A stretch of DNA of 64,000 nt, taken from positions 1 through 64,000 of the forward strand of contig CAVPHU010000012.1 in NCBI GenBank assembly GCA_963704815.1, written 5' to 3'. This document shows positions 6,850 through 14,654 of the stretch, piece after piece. A program made the position numbers and the translations under genes. The notes beneath the pieces were generated by a model. It was not told the origin of the DNA. It saw only the letters and a program-made list of their open reading frames with translations, and searched no databases. Origin of the DNA: DATKWD01 sp963704815 (lineage in GTDB: Bacteria; Actinomycetota; Acidimicrobiia; Acidimicrobiales; Salinilacustritrichaceae). Position 1 is the stretch's first letter. Every line of letters starts with the position of its first letter.

Positions 6850-7710
6850 GTGACCGACACCTCGACACGTCCTCCTGCAGCCGACCGCGACAGCACTCCC
6901 GAGCCTGAGTCGGTGGGGCGCGTGCTGCTGGGGCGCATCTCCCGCCTCGAGATCATCGTGGGAGCGGTTGTCGCCGTGATCATGCTGGTGCTGGTCGTGA
7001 TCGAGCCGGACATTCTCGAAGCGCCGTTCGAGAACGAGCGGACCCTCCTGTTCACGCTCGGTGGCACGGCGCTCGCCGCCATCGCCTTCGGCGCCATGCT
7101 CTGGTTCCGTGTGCCGCCGGTCGTGCGGGTGATCGTGCTGGTGGTGCCGTTCGTGGCCGTCAACTGGTGGCTGCTCTCGCCGTACTTCGTCGACGACGTG
7201 GTCGACGAGGAGTTCTCGACCTCGATCTCCGAGCAGCTCCCGCCCGCCGACGACGTGTCCGAGACCCCGCCCGACGCCGGCTCGGAGGGGGCGGTGGACG
7301 AACCGGTCGCAGACGAGGCGACCGTGCCCGAGGAGCCGTCCGCGGATCTGCCGCCGCCTCCGCCGAGTGAACCCGTGCTGCTCGGCGCGGGTCAGTTCGT
7401 GGGCCTTGCCGGCCACTCGGGCACCGGCGATGCCGGCATCTTCGAGAACCCCGATGGGACGCTGGTGCTGCGATTCGAGAACTTCGACATCGAGAACGGC
7501 CCCGACCTCGAGGTGTATCTGGTCCCAGGGGCCGACCAGACCTCGCTTGCGGAAGGCTCGATCCCCCTCGGGGCGCTTGCGGGCAACATCGGCGACCAGA
7601 ACTACGAACTCCCACCCGGTACCCAGCTTGCACCGGGCGCCTACACGGCGCTCGTGTGGTGCGAGGCCTTCAGCGTCGAGTTCGTGGGTGCCACGATCAC
7701 GACCACGTGA
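6850..7710 (+). CDS. Membrane protein with C-terminal DM13 domain
   Basis: GTG at 6850 was chosen because it follows GGAGG and puts the first membrane segment at residue ~35. Three hydrophobic helices follow (IIVGAVVAVIMLVLVVI; LLFTLGGTALAAIAFGAMLWF; VVRVIVLVVPFVAVNWWLL), then an acidic Pro/Glu-rich linker of about 70 residues, then a DM13 domain (GQFVGLAGHSGTGDAGIFENPDG..LRFENFDIENGPDLEVYLV to the VWCEAFSVEFVGATI end). DM13 domains are proposed redox/electron-transfer modules with a conserved Cys, seen here in VWCEAF. The domain would lie outside the cell, next to the rhodanese lipoprotein: a shared extracytoplasmic redox role is plausible but inferred. Confidence 0.75.
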   Translation: MTDTSTRPPAADRDSTPEPESVGRVLLGRISRLEIIVGAVVAVIMLVLVVIEPDILEAPFENERTLLFTLGGTALAAIAFGAMLWFRVPPVVRVIVLVVPFVAVNWWLLSPYFVDDVVDEEFSTSISEQLPPADDVSETPPDAGSEGAVDEPVADEATVPEEPSADLPPPPPSEPVLLGAGQFVGLAGHSGTGDAGIFENPDGTLVLRFENFDIENGPDLEVYLVPGADQTSLAEGSIPLGALAGNIGDQNYELPPGTQLAPGAYTALVWCEAFSVEFVGATITTT

Positions 7711-7820
7711 AGGCCATCTTCGCCAAGACCGGCTTCAGTCCTCGACGCGAGCTCGTCGCTCGAGTCTCCTCCGACCGGCTCCTCGACAGATTCCGCGCCG
7801 CCGGGTGCCGGAGCGACTGA
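7708..7820 (+). pseudogene. Possible 3' remnant of a LuxR-type regulator
   Basis: A GTG-led 37-codon frame reads IFAKTGFSPRRELVARV, resembling the last recognition helix of LuxR/GerE HTH domains (…KLGFSSRRELVARL…). No 5' part is present. Only this short segment supports the call, so it may be chance. Confidence 0.3.
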
Positions 7821-7851
7821 TCGGGTCGCGCCTCGCGCGGACGGTCGCGAG

Positions 7852-7887
7852 TGCCATATCCATGGCATACTCGTGCCATGGCACGAG
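7852..7887 (+). promoter_or_regulatory. Tandem palindromes at the MazEF promoter/start
   Basis: Two related dyads share the core TGCCAT/ATGGCA: TGCCAT-atcc-ATGGCA at 7852-7867 and an uninterrupted 18-base palindrome CTCGTGCCATGGCACGAG at 7870-7887. The second contains the antitoxin ATG (7878-7880). Binding there would block both transcription and access to the start. This fits autoregulation by the antitoxin. Confidence 0.65.
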
Positions 7888-8114
7888 AGCGCGTGAGCAC
7901 AACGGTCGATGGCGACCTCCTCGCCGAGGCGCGGACACTCCGAGCGGGCGTGAACGATGCGGCGTTGTTCGACGCTGCACTGACCGCGCTGGTCAGAAGT
8001 AGTCGGTCCGCCGAGATCGACGCCGCATACGCCGTCTACGACGACCGGCCGATGGATGAAGCCGACGAGTGGGGCGACCTCGCCTCGTTCCGGGACGCAG
8101 CTTCCGCCTCATGA
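7878..8114 (+). CDS. MazE/RHH-type antitoxin
   Basis: A 78-residue acidic protein: short N-terminal strand RVSTTVDGDLLAEARTLRAGVNDAALFDAALTALVRS (RHH fold), then an acidic Asp/Glu-rich tail (DDRPMDEADEWGDLASFRDAA) of the kind that wraps MazF. The start codon is inside an 18-base palindrome. It overlaps the toxin gene by 4 bases (ATGA). Function: neutralises the endoribonuclease and represses the operon. The promoter region shows the two palindromes described separately. Confidence 0.7.
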   Translation: MARERVSTTVDGDLLAEARTLRAGVNDAALFDAALTALVRSSRSAEIDAAYAVYDDRPMDEADEWGDLASFRDAASAS

Positions 8115-8440
8115 CTGCGCCTCCTGAGCGAGGTGAGATCTGGTGGTGCGAGCTGCCCGAGGTAGGCCGCCGACCCGTGGTCGTGCTGTCGAGAGACGCT
8201 TCGATCCCTCGCCTCCGACGTGTACTGATCGGACCTTGTACCACGACGATTCGAGGTCTGCCGAGCGAGGTCGTGCTGGAACCCGGAGACGACCCGGTGC
8301 CGCGTCACTCCGCGGTGAACCTCGACTCGGTCGAGAGCGTCTCGATCGCCGTGCTCGTCGAGCGACTCGGGCGGCTCAGCGACGGACGGATGGACCAGGT
8401 CTGCGAAGCGCTGGCCGTCGCGGCGGACTGCCAACGCTGA
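8111..8440 (+). CDS. mazF: MazF/PemK-type endoribonuclease toxin
   Basis: 109 residues, the normal size of MazF. It opens with RGEIWWCELPEVGRRPVVVLSRD, matching the family's RGDIWWxxLP…RPVVVLS strand pair, and continues with GPCTTTIRGLPSEVVLEPGD, matching the conserved T-x-x-RG-x-P-x-E/V segment, then SAVNLDSVESVSIAVLVERLGRLS. MazF toxins cleave mRNA at short sequences. The frame is intact, in contrast to the neighbouring Doc gene. Translationally coupled to the antitoxin upstream. Confidence 0.8.
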   Translation: MTAPPERGEIWWCELPEVGRRPVVVLSRDASIPRLRRVLIGPCTTTIRGLPSEVVLEPGDDPVPRHSAVNLDSVESVSIAVLVERLGRLSDGRMDQVCEALAVAADCQR

Positions 8441-8485
8441 CCGCCCCGGATGGCGGCCTGACCTGCCGATCGAGTGGACCTGCGG

Positions 8486-10900
8486 TCAGAGGATGCGCTG
8501 CTTGCGCAGTGAACGCATCGCGAAGTACCCGAGGCAGGGTGGGACGTAGAACGTCACCAACCGGTAGCACAGCGCCGCAGCCATGGCGGTCGAGCTGTCG
8601 ACGCCGATGGCGGTGAACCCCGCGGTCAGGGCCGCCTCGGTCACTCCGACGCCGCCTGGCACAGGCATGAGACCGGCGAACAGCGCCACGGCCTCGTTGA
8701 CCAGGACCACATCGGCGTAGCCGACGTCCTGGCCGAAGGCTCGCAACACCGTGTACATCGCGAGCGAGAACAGCAACTGCACGAGCAGGTTGGCGAGGAT
8801 GACCGAGATCAGGCGTCGCGGCGACTTGATGAGTGGCCCGATCTTGGCCCACGTGGTCCTCGTCACCGACAGGACGGGATCGCGGAACTTCGGGACGAAG
8901 GCCACCACGGCGATGCCGATGGCGATCGCCGCCAGGGCGATGAGGAGGAGTCGACCCGAGAAATCGGGAGCGTTCGCGCTGATGTTCAGGTTCAGGCTGC
9001 CGAGCCCGAAGCCGACGATCGTGACCATGAGCATGATCTGGGAGACGAATCCGGCGACGCTGTCGAGCCCGGCGACGCCGATCGCGGTGGTGCGGTCGAG
9101 GCCGTTGCGTTGGAAGAATCGAATGTTGACCGCGACACGGGCGGCGGTCGAAGGGATGGCGAGGTTCACGAAGGTGATGGCGAATTCGAGGAGGGCCAGA
9201 CGCGCATACGGGACCGGGATCGGTGCCGCCTTCGACACGGCGTAGGCGCTGGCGAATCGCGGGGTCTGGCCGAGGGCCAGGGCGAGGAGGAGCACGGCGT
9301 AGTTCGCTTCGTTGATCGCATCCAGGATCGAATCGATGCCGACGGCCTGGACGGCGCCGACGATCGTGTAGGCGATGACGGCGAGCAGGATCCACATGAC
9401 GACGTTGCCGACGGAGAATCGCCGGAGGGTCTGGAGCTCCTGCTCCTCAGCGCCGACCTCTGCGATGGTCGCCTTGCGGAGATCGTCGACGTCGAGGTCG
9501 GCATCGCCTGCCTGCTTGCGCAGGGCGGGCGGCATGGCCGCTGGTTGCACGAAGGTGGTGACCTCGGTGAGTCGTTCGACGCCGAGGGCTGTGGAAGCGG
9601 CGGAGATGGCCCGCTCGGCGCCCACGGCGACAGCTGTCGACGTCATGAGTTGGGCTTCGTCGAGCTGACGTGACGTGTCGGCCCAGTCGATGGTGGCTCG
9701 GTCGAACTCGCCGAGGAAGACGCGTCCGTCGGCGACCTGGAGGTGATCGGGCGTTATGGCGCCGTGCCGAATGCCGACGCGGTGCAGGCGGGCGAGTGAC
9801 CACCACGCGTCGGCGAGCAGGTCATCGGCGACCTGCTCGCCGGCCTGGCCGAATCCGGATCCGACCCGTTCGGTGACGAAGAGCGCATCTCCACGCGAGT
9901 CCATCGCCGCCGCTACGAACGGGGTCACCGATGCGCCCTCACGCTCGGCGAACAGGGTCAGGTAGGCTTGGTGCTCGACCTGGTGCCGTCGGTTGACGGT
10001 GACGTTGCGGCCGCCCGAGCGGTAGAAGAGCAGGCGCCAGAACTTGACGAAGAACTGGCTGTCCCACGAATCGCGGCCGTGGACGTCGACGTTGAGTTGC
10101 CGGTCGTCGGGAGTGCGCGCACGGACCACGGCCACCCCTTGGCGAACCTCGACGCGGGTGGGAATTGCGTCGACACCGATCGACCGCAATGACTCTTCGA
10201 GGTCGTGCAGTGAGGGGGTCGCATCGGGCGAGCCGAAGGCCAGATGCACCAACGCGCCGGCGGTCCAGCCGATCGCCAGCGCGCACAGCGCCCCACCGGG
10301 CGAGGTGACGCCGAGCACGAGCGCGGAGAGCAACGCAAGGCCGATGAGCGACCGCCCCAGCTTGCGAAGCGGGCTGCCGAAGTACGGGTTGGCCACGGTG
10401 ATCGCCGCGGCCCCGGCGGCGAGGGCCAGTGACGGGAGGGGGCCGGCCCCGTCGGCGGGCCCGATGCCATCGGTGAGCGAAGGGAGCACTCCGTCGACGA
10501 GCCGGCCGACCAACAGCACGCCGCCCACGGTGAGCGCGATGCTGACCACCCAGTCGCGAAGCAGGGTCCAACGACGGCGTACCAGCGCCAAGACGCCGAT
10601 GACGAGCGCCCACAGCTGGACCGAGTCGAACCCCACTCTCCACAGGGCGTCGAGAAATCCCGGAAGCTCGCCCAACCAGTCGGCGAAGGCCTTCTCGAAG
10701 TCGCCGGGGTGATCGACTTGCGTGGCGGTGACCACGATGACGACCAATGACAGGACGAGCAACACGACGTCGGTCGGTCGTCGGAAGCGCGCAGGAGTGG
10801 AGGGAACTGCGAACGCGCGTGTCGCCAGTTGCCGAACGCCGAGATCTGAGAGGTGGACGCCGGGGCGAACGTCGACCTCGGTACTGCTGGACTTGTTCAT
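8486..10900 (-). CDS. Fused membrane protein: PAP2-like TM region, pseudokinase, flippase-like (LPG synthase TM) domain
   Basis: An intact 804-residue protein. Residues ~45-240 hold several membrane helices. Residues ~250-440 resemble a degenerate protein-kinase/aminoglycoside-kinase fold (FFVKFWRLLFY, ALFVTERVG, then LARLHRVGIRHGAITPDHLQVADGRVFLGEFDRA); the catalytic loop reads HGAITPDH and the metal motif GEFD, so activity is doubtful. Residues ~500-800 are the UPF0104/LPG-synthase transmembrane flippase-like domain with FVNLAIPSTAARVAVNIRFFQRNGL and MPVPGGVGVTEAALTAGF. This domain order is recurrent in actinobacteria. Its role is probably translocation or modification of an envelope lipid, but the substrate is unknown. 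The start codon overlaps the K+ channel gene upstream by 4 bases, so the two are translationally coupled. Confidence 0.75.
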   Translation of the reverse strand: MNKSSSTEVDVRPGVHLSDLGVRQLATRAFAVPSTPARFRRPTDVVLLVLSLVVIVVTATQVDHPGDFEKAFADWLGELPGFLDALWRVGFDSVQLWALVIGVLALVRRRWTLLRDWVVSIALTVGGVLLVGRLVDGVLPSLTDGIGPADGAGPLPSLALAAGAAAITVANPYFGSPLRKLGRSLIGLALLSALVLGVTSPGGALCALAIGWTAGALVHLAFGSPDATPSLHDLEESLRSIGVDAIPTRVEVRQGVAVVRARTPDDRQLNVDVHGRDSWDSQFFVKFWRLLFYRSGGRNVTVNRRHQVEHQAYLTLFAEREGASVTPFVAAAMDSRGDALFVTERVGSGFGQAGEQVADDLLADAWWSLARLHRVGIRHGAITPDHLQVADGRVFLGEFDRATIDWADTSRQLDEAQLMTSTAVAVGAERAISAASTALGVERLTEVTTFVQPAAMPPALRKQAGDADLDVDDLRKATIAEVGAEEQELQTLRRFSVGNVVMWILLAVIAYTIVGAVQAVGIDSILDAINEANYAVLLLALALGQTPRFASAYAVSKAAPIPVPYARLALLEFAITFVNLAIPSTAARVAVNIRFFQRNGLDRTTAIGVAGLDSVAGFVSQIMLMVTIVGFGLGSLNLNISANAPDFSGRLLLIALAAIAIGIAVVAFVPKFRDPVLSVTRTTWAKIGPLIKSPRRLISVILANLLVQLLFSLAMYTVLRAFGQDVGYADVVLVNEAVALFAGLMPVPGGVGVTEAALTAGFTAIGVDSSTAMAAALCYRLVTFYVPPCLGYFAMRSLRKQRIL

Positions 10901-11404
10901 TCCGGGTCGGAGGACTCGTCCGCACGGTGCGACTCGACCCCGTGGGCCTCGAGCCGCTCGAGCCGCTCGGCGATCGCGGCAAGGGACTCGTGCAGCTGGG
11001 TGAAGGGGTCGGACTCAGCGGCGGTCTCGACGGCTCGGTGCTTTGCCGACCGGACCCGGGCCGCCTCGATGAACACCGAGGTGACCGCGGCGGTCACCAC
11101 GGTGATGAGCCCGATTCCTGCGAGCATCACAACAGAAGCGACGAATCGCCCGACGGCGCTCGTCGGCGTCGTGTCGCCATAGCCCACCGTGGTCACCGTC
11201 TGCAGGGTGAACCAGAGGGCCTCGCCGAAGCTGGGGTAGTTGGCTCGGTCGAAGCTCCACATCAGCAGCGCGCCCACGACGACAACTATGCACCGTCACG
11301 GTGATGATCGCGGCGGTGGCGTATCTCGCCGACGACGGGATTCGATTCGAATCGCTCGTAGCTACGACGGAGGACTCGCATCTGAAACGGAGATTCATCC
11401 GCAT
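10897..11404 (-). CDS. Two-TM potassium channel with C-terminal coiled coil (frame broken near 11290)
   Basis: The pore signature TVGYGDTTP follows a pore helix (FGEALWFTLQTVT) and precedes a second membrane helix (FVASVVMLAGIGLITVVTAAVTSVF). The C-terminus is a charged helix with heptad Leu/Ile spacing (FTQLHESLAAIAERLERLE), suggesting tetramer assembly. The first membrane helix (RYATAAIITVTV … VVVVGALLMWSFD) is split between two frames at about 11290, where removing one base restores it. Upstream start is ATG at 11404. The gene ends inside the start of the pseudokinase/flippase gene (4-base overlap). Likely role: K+ conductance or membrane-potential control, possibly in support of the neighbouring lipid translocator. 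Confidence 0.7.
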
Positions 11405-11519
11405 CAGGCGCCATCGACGGAGGGTACCGCTCGGGGCGAAGTGGCCCGGGCGTTCTCCTCAGGCGCTGAGGTGATCCCGGCGTGACCTCGCAACCATTCC
11501 GCGCCGTCGGAGCAGCTCC

Positions 11520-13931
11520 TTACTGCCGAGCGATGGCGATGCGGTGACGCTCGTCCGGGTCGATGAAGTGGTCGTGATCGTCTGCTCCGACATCGAGCTG
11601 GACCCAGTGGATCTTGCCGGTGAAGCGGCTCGTCGTCGCGTCGTACTCCGACCCCACCGTCGTGCCCGACTCGTAGCCGATGTCGGTGGTCTCGTCGGCC
11701 GAGAACACCATCGGTTGGGTCGCACCGACGCGACCGGAACCGATCTCGGTGCCGTCGCAGTAGAGCGTGACGTCTCCGCCCTTGGCGAGGCCCCCGCCGT
11801 CGTATGCGAACTCGACCCGCACCTGATGGGTCCCCTCGGGCAGCGGTGAGTCGGCTCCTGCGATGAACTCCTGGATACCGAGCACGTTGTACACGAACTT
11901 CACGTGTCCGTCGATGACGTAGACCGTCCATCCGCCGAAGCGCCCGCCCTGGGCGATGATCACCCCGTTCAACCCGTCGGCCGGGACGTCGACTTCCGCG
12001 GTGACCGCGAACGATCGGTTCTTGATGCTCACGACGCTGTTCTCGGACAGTCGGCCCATGCCGGGATAGAACGTCTGGGTGTCGCCGTGGATCAGCGTCG
12101 GCCGACCGGCCATGGTGGGCTCGAGCCGCTCGCCGGTGCGGTCGTCCATCGGGAGCACGTTGTACTTCGTCGCCTCGATGAGCCACTTCCGCTGCAGCTT
12201 GGCGAGCAACTCCGGATGCTCCTTGCTGAGGTCCACGGCCTGGCTGTAGTCGTTCGAGCCGTCGTAGAGCTCCCACACGTCGTCGTCGAACGCCGGAAGA
12301 TCGCCGCCGACCATGATCCACGGCGTCTTGTGCTTGGTGACCGCACTCCATCCCTTGTCGTAGATCCCGCGGTTGCCGAACATCTCGAAGTACTGGAGGT
12401 CGTGCTGCTCGGCCGAGTCCGCTTCGTTGAACGTGTAGAGCATGCTCGTGCCCTCCATCGGGCTCTGCTGCACGCCGTTGACCATCGTCGGTTCGGGAAG
12501 TCCGGCGGCCTCGAGGATCGTCGGTGCGAGGTCGATGACATGGGTGAACTGCGTGCGCAGCCCTCCCGATTCCTCGATCCCGTTCGGCCAGTGCACGATC
12601 GTGCCGTTGCGGGTACCTCCCCAGTGCGAAGCCACCTGCTTGGTCCACTGGAACGGGGTGTTCATCGCCCACGCCCAGCCGACCGAGTAGTGGTTGTACG
12701 AACTGGGAGTGCCGAACTCGTCCATCTTCGACCGCATGAACTCGGGCGTCTCGAGCGCGGCCATGCCGTTGAAGTTCGCCATCTCGTTGAAGGCACCGTT
12801 CATGGTGCCCTCGGCAGACGCACCGTTGTCGCCGACGATGTAGTAGATGATCGTGTCGTCGAGGACTCCGAGATCGTCGATCGCATCGATCACCCGGCCG
12901 ACATGGTGGTCGGTGTGCTCGAGGAAACCCGCGTAGACCTCCATCTCGCGAGCGAGGACGGGCTTCAGCTCGTCGGGCATGTCGTCCCAGGCGGTGATCT
13001 CGTCGTGGCGAGCGGTCAGCTCCGCGTCGTCGGGAATGACGCCGAGTTCCTTCTGCCGAGCGAAGGTCCGCTCGCGCAGCGCATCCCAGCCGTCGTCGAA
13101 TCGCCCGGCGTACTTGTCGGCCCACTCCTTCGGCACGTGGTGCGGTGCGTGGGTCGCCCCCGGCGCGAAGTAGGCGAAGAACGGCCGCTCGGGCATGAGC
13201 GCCTTCTGCTGGCGGATCCAGTTCACCGCACGATCGGCCAGGTCTTCGGTGAGGTGGTACCCCTCCTCGGGTGTCGCCGGCGGCTCGACCGGAGTGGTCC
13301 CGTCGTACAGGGCCGGTTCCCACTGGTTGTTCTCGCCGCCGATGAACCCGTAGAACGTCTCGAAGCCACCGCCACCGGACGGCCATGCGTCGAAGGGCCC
13401 GAGCGGCGACGACTGCCAGACCGGCACCTCGTGGCACTTGCCGAACTGCGCCGTCGAGTAGCCGTTGAGCTTCAGCGTCATCGCCAGCGGGGCCTTGGTG
13501 TTGGGCCGCACCGAGCTGTTGCCCGGCGCCGACGTGGCCGTCTCGGTGATGCTCCCCATCCCGACCGAGTGGTGATTGCGGCCGGTCAGCATCGCCTGGC
13601 GGGTCGGCGCGCACAGCGCGGTGGTGTGGAATCGGTTGTACCGGAGGCCGCCGGCGGCGAGACGCTCGGCGTTCGGGGTCGCGCACGGCCCACCGAAGGC
13701 CGTGGACGCGCCGAACCCGACGTCGTCGAGGAGCACGACCAGGACGTTCGGCGCACCTTCTGGCGGCAACAGCGGCTCGATCGGCGCGAACGACGTCTCG
13801 GGGTCGCGCGCGTCGTAGGTCGTGTGTCCCTGCTTTGGACGATCGGGATCGGCAGCATCGAGCGGGCATGTCGGTCGTCGGTCACGACCGAAACCTAGTT
13901 CGATCGGCGGTGTCGGAGAATCCGCCACCAT
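11520..13931 (-). CDS. Arylsulfatase with C-terminal LamG-like domain
   Basis: About 800 residues, no frame break. Catalytic N-terminal domain: NVLVVLLDDVGFG (metal Asp pair), then ALCAPTRQAMLTGRNHH with the CxPxR sulfatase motif whose Cys is converted to formylglycine, THAPHHVP, and IIYYIVGDNGASAEGTMNGAFNE (second metal site). The last ~170 residues form a beta-sandwich (FAVTAEVDVPADGLNGVIIAQGG..GWTVYVIDGHVKFVYN…GKIHWVQLDVG) typical of concanavalin/LamG-like tails in this arylsulfatase subfamily. It should hydrolyse a sulfate ester; the natural substrate is unknown. No clear signal peptide is visible, so it may be cytoplasmic or leaderless. Start at 13931 (MVADSP) was preferred; 13982 would add 17 basic residues. 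No formylglycine-generating enzyme is seen nearby. Confidence 0.85.
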   Translation of the reverse strand: MVADSPTPPIELGFGRDRRPTCPLDAADPDRPKQGHTTYDARDPETSFAPIEPLLPPEGAPNVLVVLLDDVGFGASTAFGGPCATPNAERLAAGGLRYNRFHTTALCAPTRQAMLTGRNHHSVGMGSITETATSAPGNSSVRPNTKAPLAMTLKLNGYSTAQFGKCHEVPVWQSSPLGPFDAWPSGGGGFETFYGFIGGENNQWEPALYDGTTPVEPPATPEEGYHLTEDLADRAVNWIRQQKALMPERPFFAYFAPGATHAPHHVPKEWADKYAGRFDDGWDALRERTFARQKELGVIPDDAELTARHDEITAWDDMPDELKPVLAREMEVYAGFLEHTDHHVGRVIDAIDDLGVLDDTIIYYIVGDNGASAEGTMNGAFNEMANFNGMAALETPEFMRSKMDEFGTPSSYNHYSVGWAWAMNTPFQWTKQVASHWGGTRNGTIVHWPNGIEESGGLRTQFTHVIDLAPTILEAAGLPEPTMVNGVQQSPMEGTSMLYTFNEADSAEQHDLQYFEMFGNRGIYDKGWSAVTKHKTPWIMVGGDLPAFDDDVWELYDGSNDYSQAVDLSKEHPELLAKLQRKWLIEATKYNVLPMDDRTGERLEPTMAGRPTLIHGDTQTFYPGMGRLSENSVVSIKNRSFAVTAEVDVPADGLNGVIIAQGGRFGGWTVYVIDGHVKFVYNVLGIQEFIAGADSPLPEGTHQVRVEFAYDGGGLAKGGDVTLYCDGTEIGSGRVGATQPMVFSADETTDIGYESGTTVGSEYDATTSRFTGKIHWVQLDVGADDHDHFIDPDERHRIAIARQ

Positions 13932-14078
13932 GGGCGATGTCGGCCTTCGGGCTCTGCCATATCGTCGCCACTGGCGGGACATGGAGCGTCATTCGTGTCC
14001 GTCCCATCCAGCCGAGGGAGCGGGTGTCCACGCGATGCCGCACTCCTCGGAGCTCCCACCATCGAGAGGACCCACATC

Positions 14079-14600
14079 ATGTCCAACAAGCCCGTCACCG
14101 TCGCAGTCGCGACCTACGCCAACAAGGCCGCAGCCGAGCTGGATTTCGACACCCTTCACGGGGCCAAGGGCGAGGGCCAGATCGACCATCTCGCGGTCGC
14201 CGTCGTCGAGAAGGAGGCCGACGGCAAGCTCAAGATCGATCGGCACAACACCAGTGCCAAGCATGCCGCCTGGGGCACGGGTGTGCTCGGGGGCGCGCTG
14301 GCGGTCGTCTCGGCCCCGTTGGGAATCGTGTTCCTCGGCCCGCTCGCCGCGACGACGGCGGTGTGGGCCGGCGTGGGTGGCCTCGCGGGCCACTACTGGA
14401 ACAACATCCCCAAGGACGAGGTGCGCAGGATGAGCGACGTGCTCGAGTCCGGCGACGCCGGTCTCGTCGTGGTCGCGGTCAACCCGCAGGGCACCGACAT
14501 CGAGGGGCTGCTGACGAACGCGGAGACCGTGGTTGCGTCGACCGATGTCGGTGACGCCGACGGTGCCCTCGAGCAGGCCTTCGAGGCCGCCGCGGAGTAG
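14079..14600 (+). CDS. DUF1269-family membrane stress protein (paralogue)
   Basis: 173 residues with the DUF1269 order: VTVAVATYANKAAAELDFDTLHGA, VAVVEKEADGKLKIDRHNTS, then a Gly-rich membrane hairpin (GTGVLGGALAVVSAPLGIVFLGPLAATTAVWAGVGGLAGHYW), then a soluble C-terminal domain with VVAVNPQGTDIEGLLTNAE. It is a diverged paralogue of the 4259-4783 product. ATG at 14079 follows GAGAGGA at good spacing. Function in this family is unknown; Asp/Glu-rich tails and placement near transporters suggest envelope stress. Monocistronic by position: the neighbour downstream is convergent. Confidence 0.7.
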   Translation: MSNKPVTVAVATYANKAAAELDFDTLHGAKGEGQIDHLAVAVVEKEADGKLKIDRHNTSAKHAAWGTGVLGGALAVVSAPLGIVFLGPLAATTAVWAGVGGLAGHYWNNIPKDEVRRMSDVLESGDAGLVVVAVNPQGTDIEGLLTNAETVVASTDVGDADGALEQAFEAAAE

Positions 14601-14654
14601 CACGCCGCTGGCGGGCGGGCAGCGCGAGACCACCCCGCTCGCAGGGCGCTTGCG

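Noticed and set aside
9110..9673. Acidic + strand protein within the flippase gene
   Set aside because: Antisense shadow of a strongly supported 804-residue protein.
11904..13898. A 664-codon + strand frame opposite the arylsulfatase
   Set aside because: Shadow frame; only the - strand shows CxPxR and metal sites.
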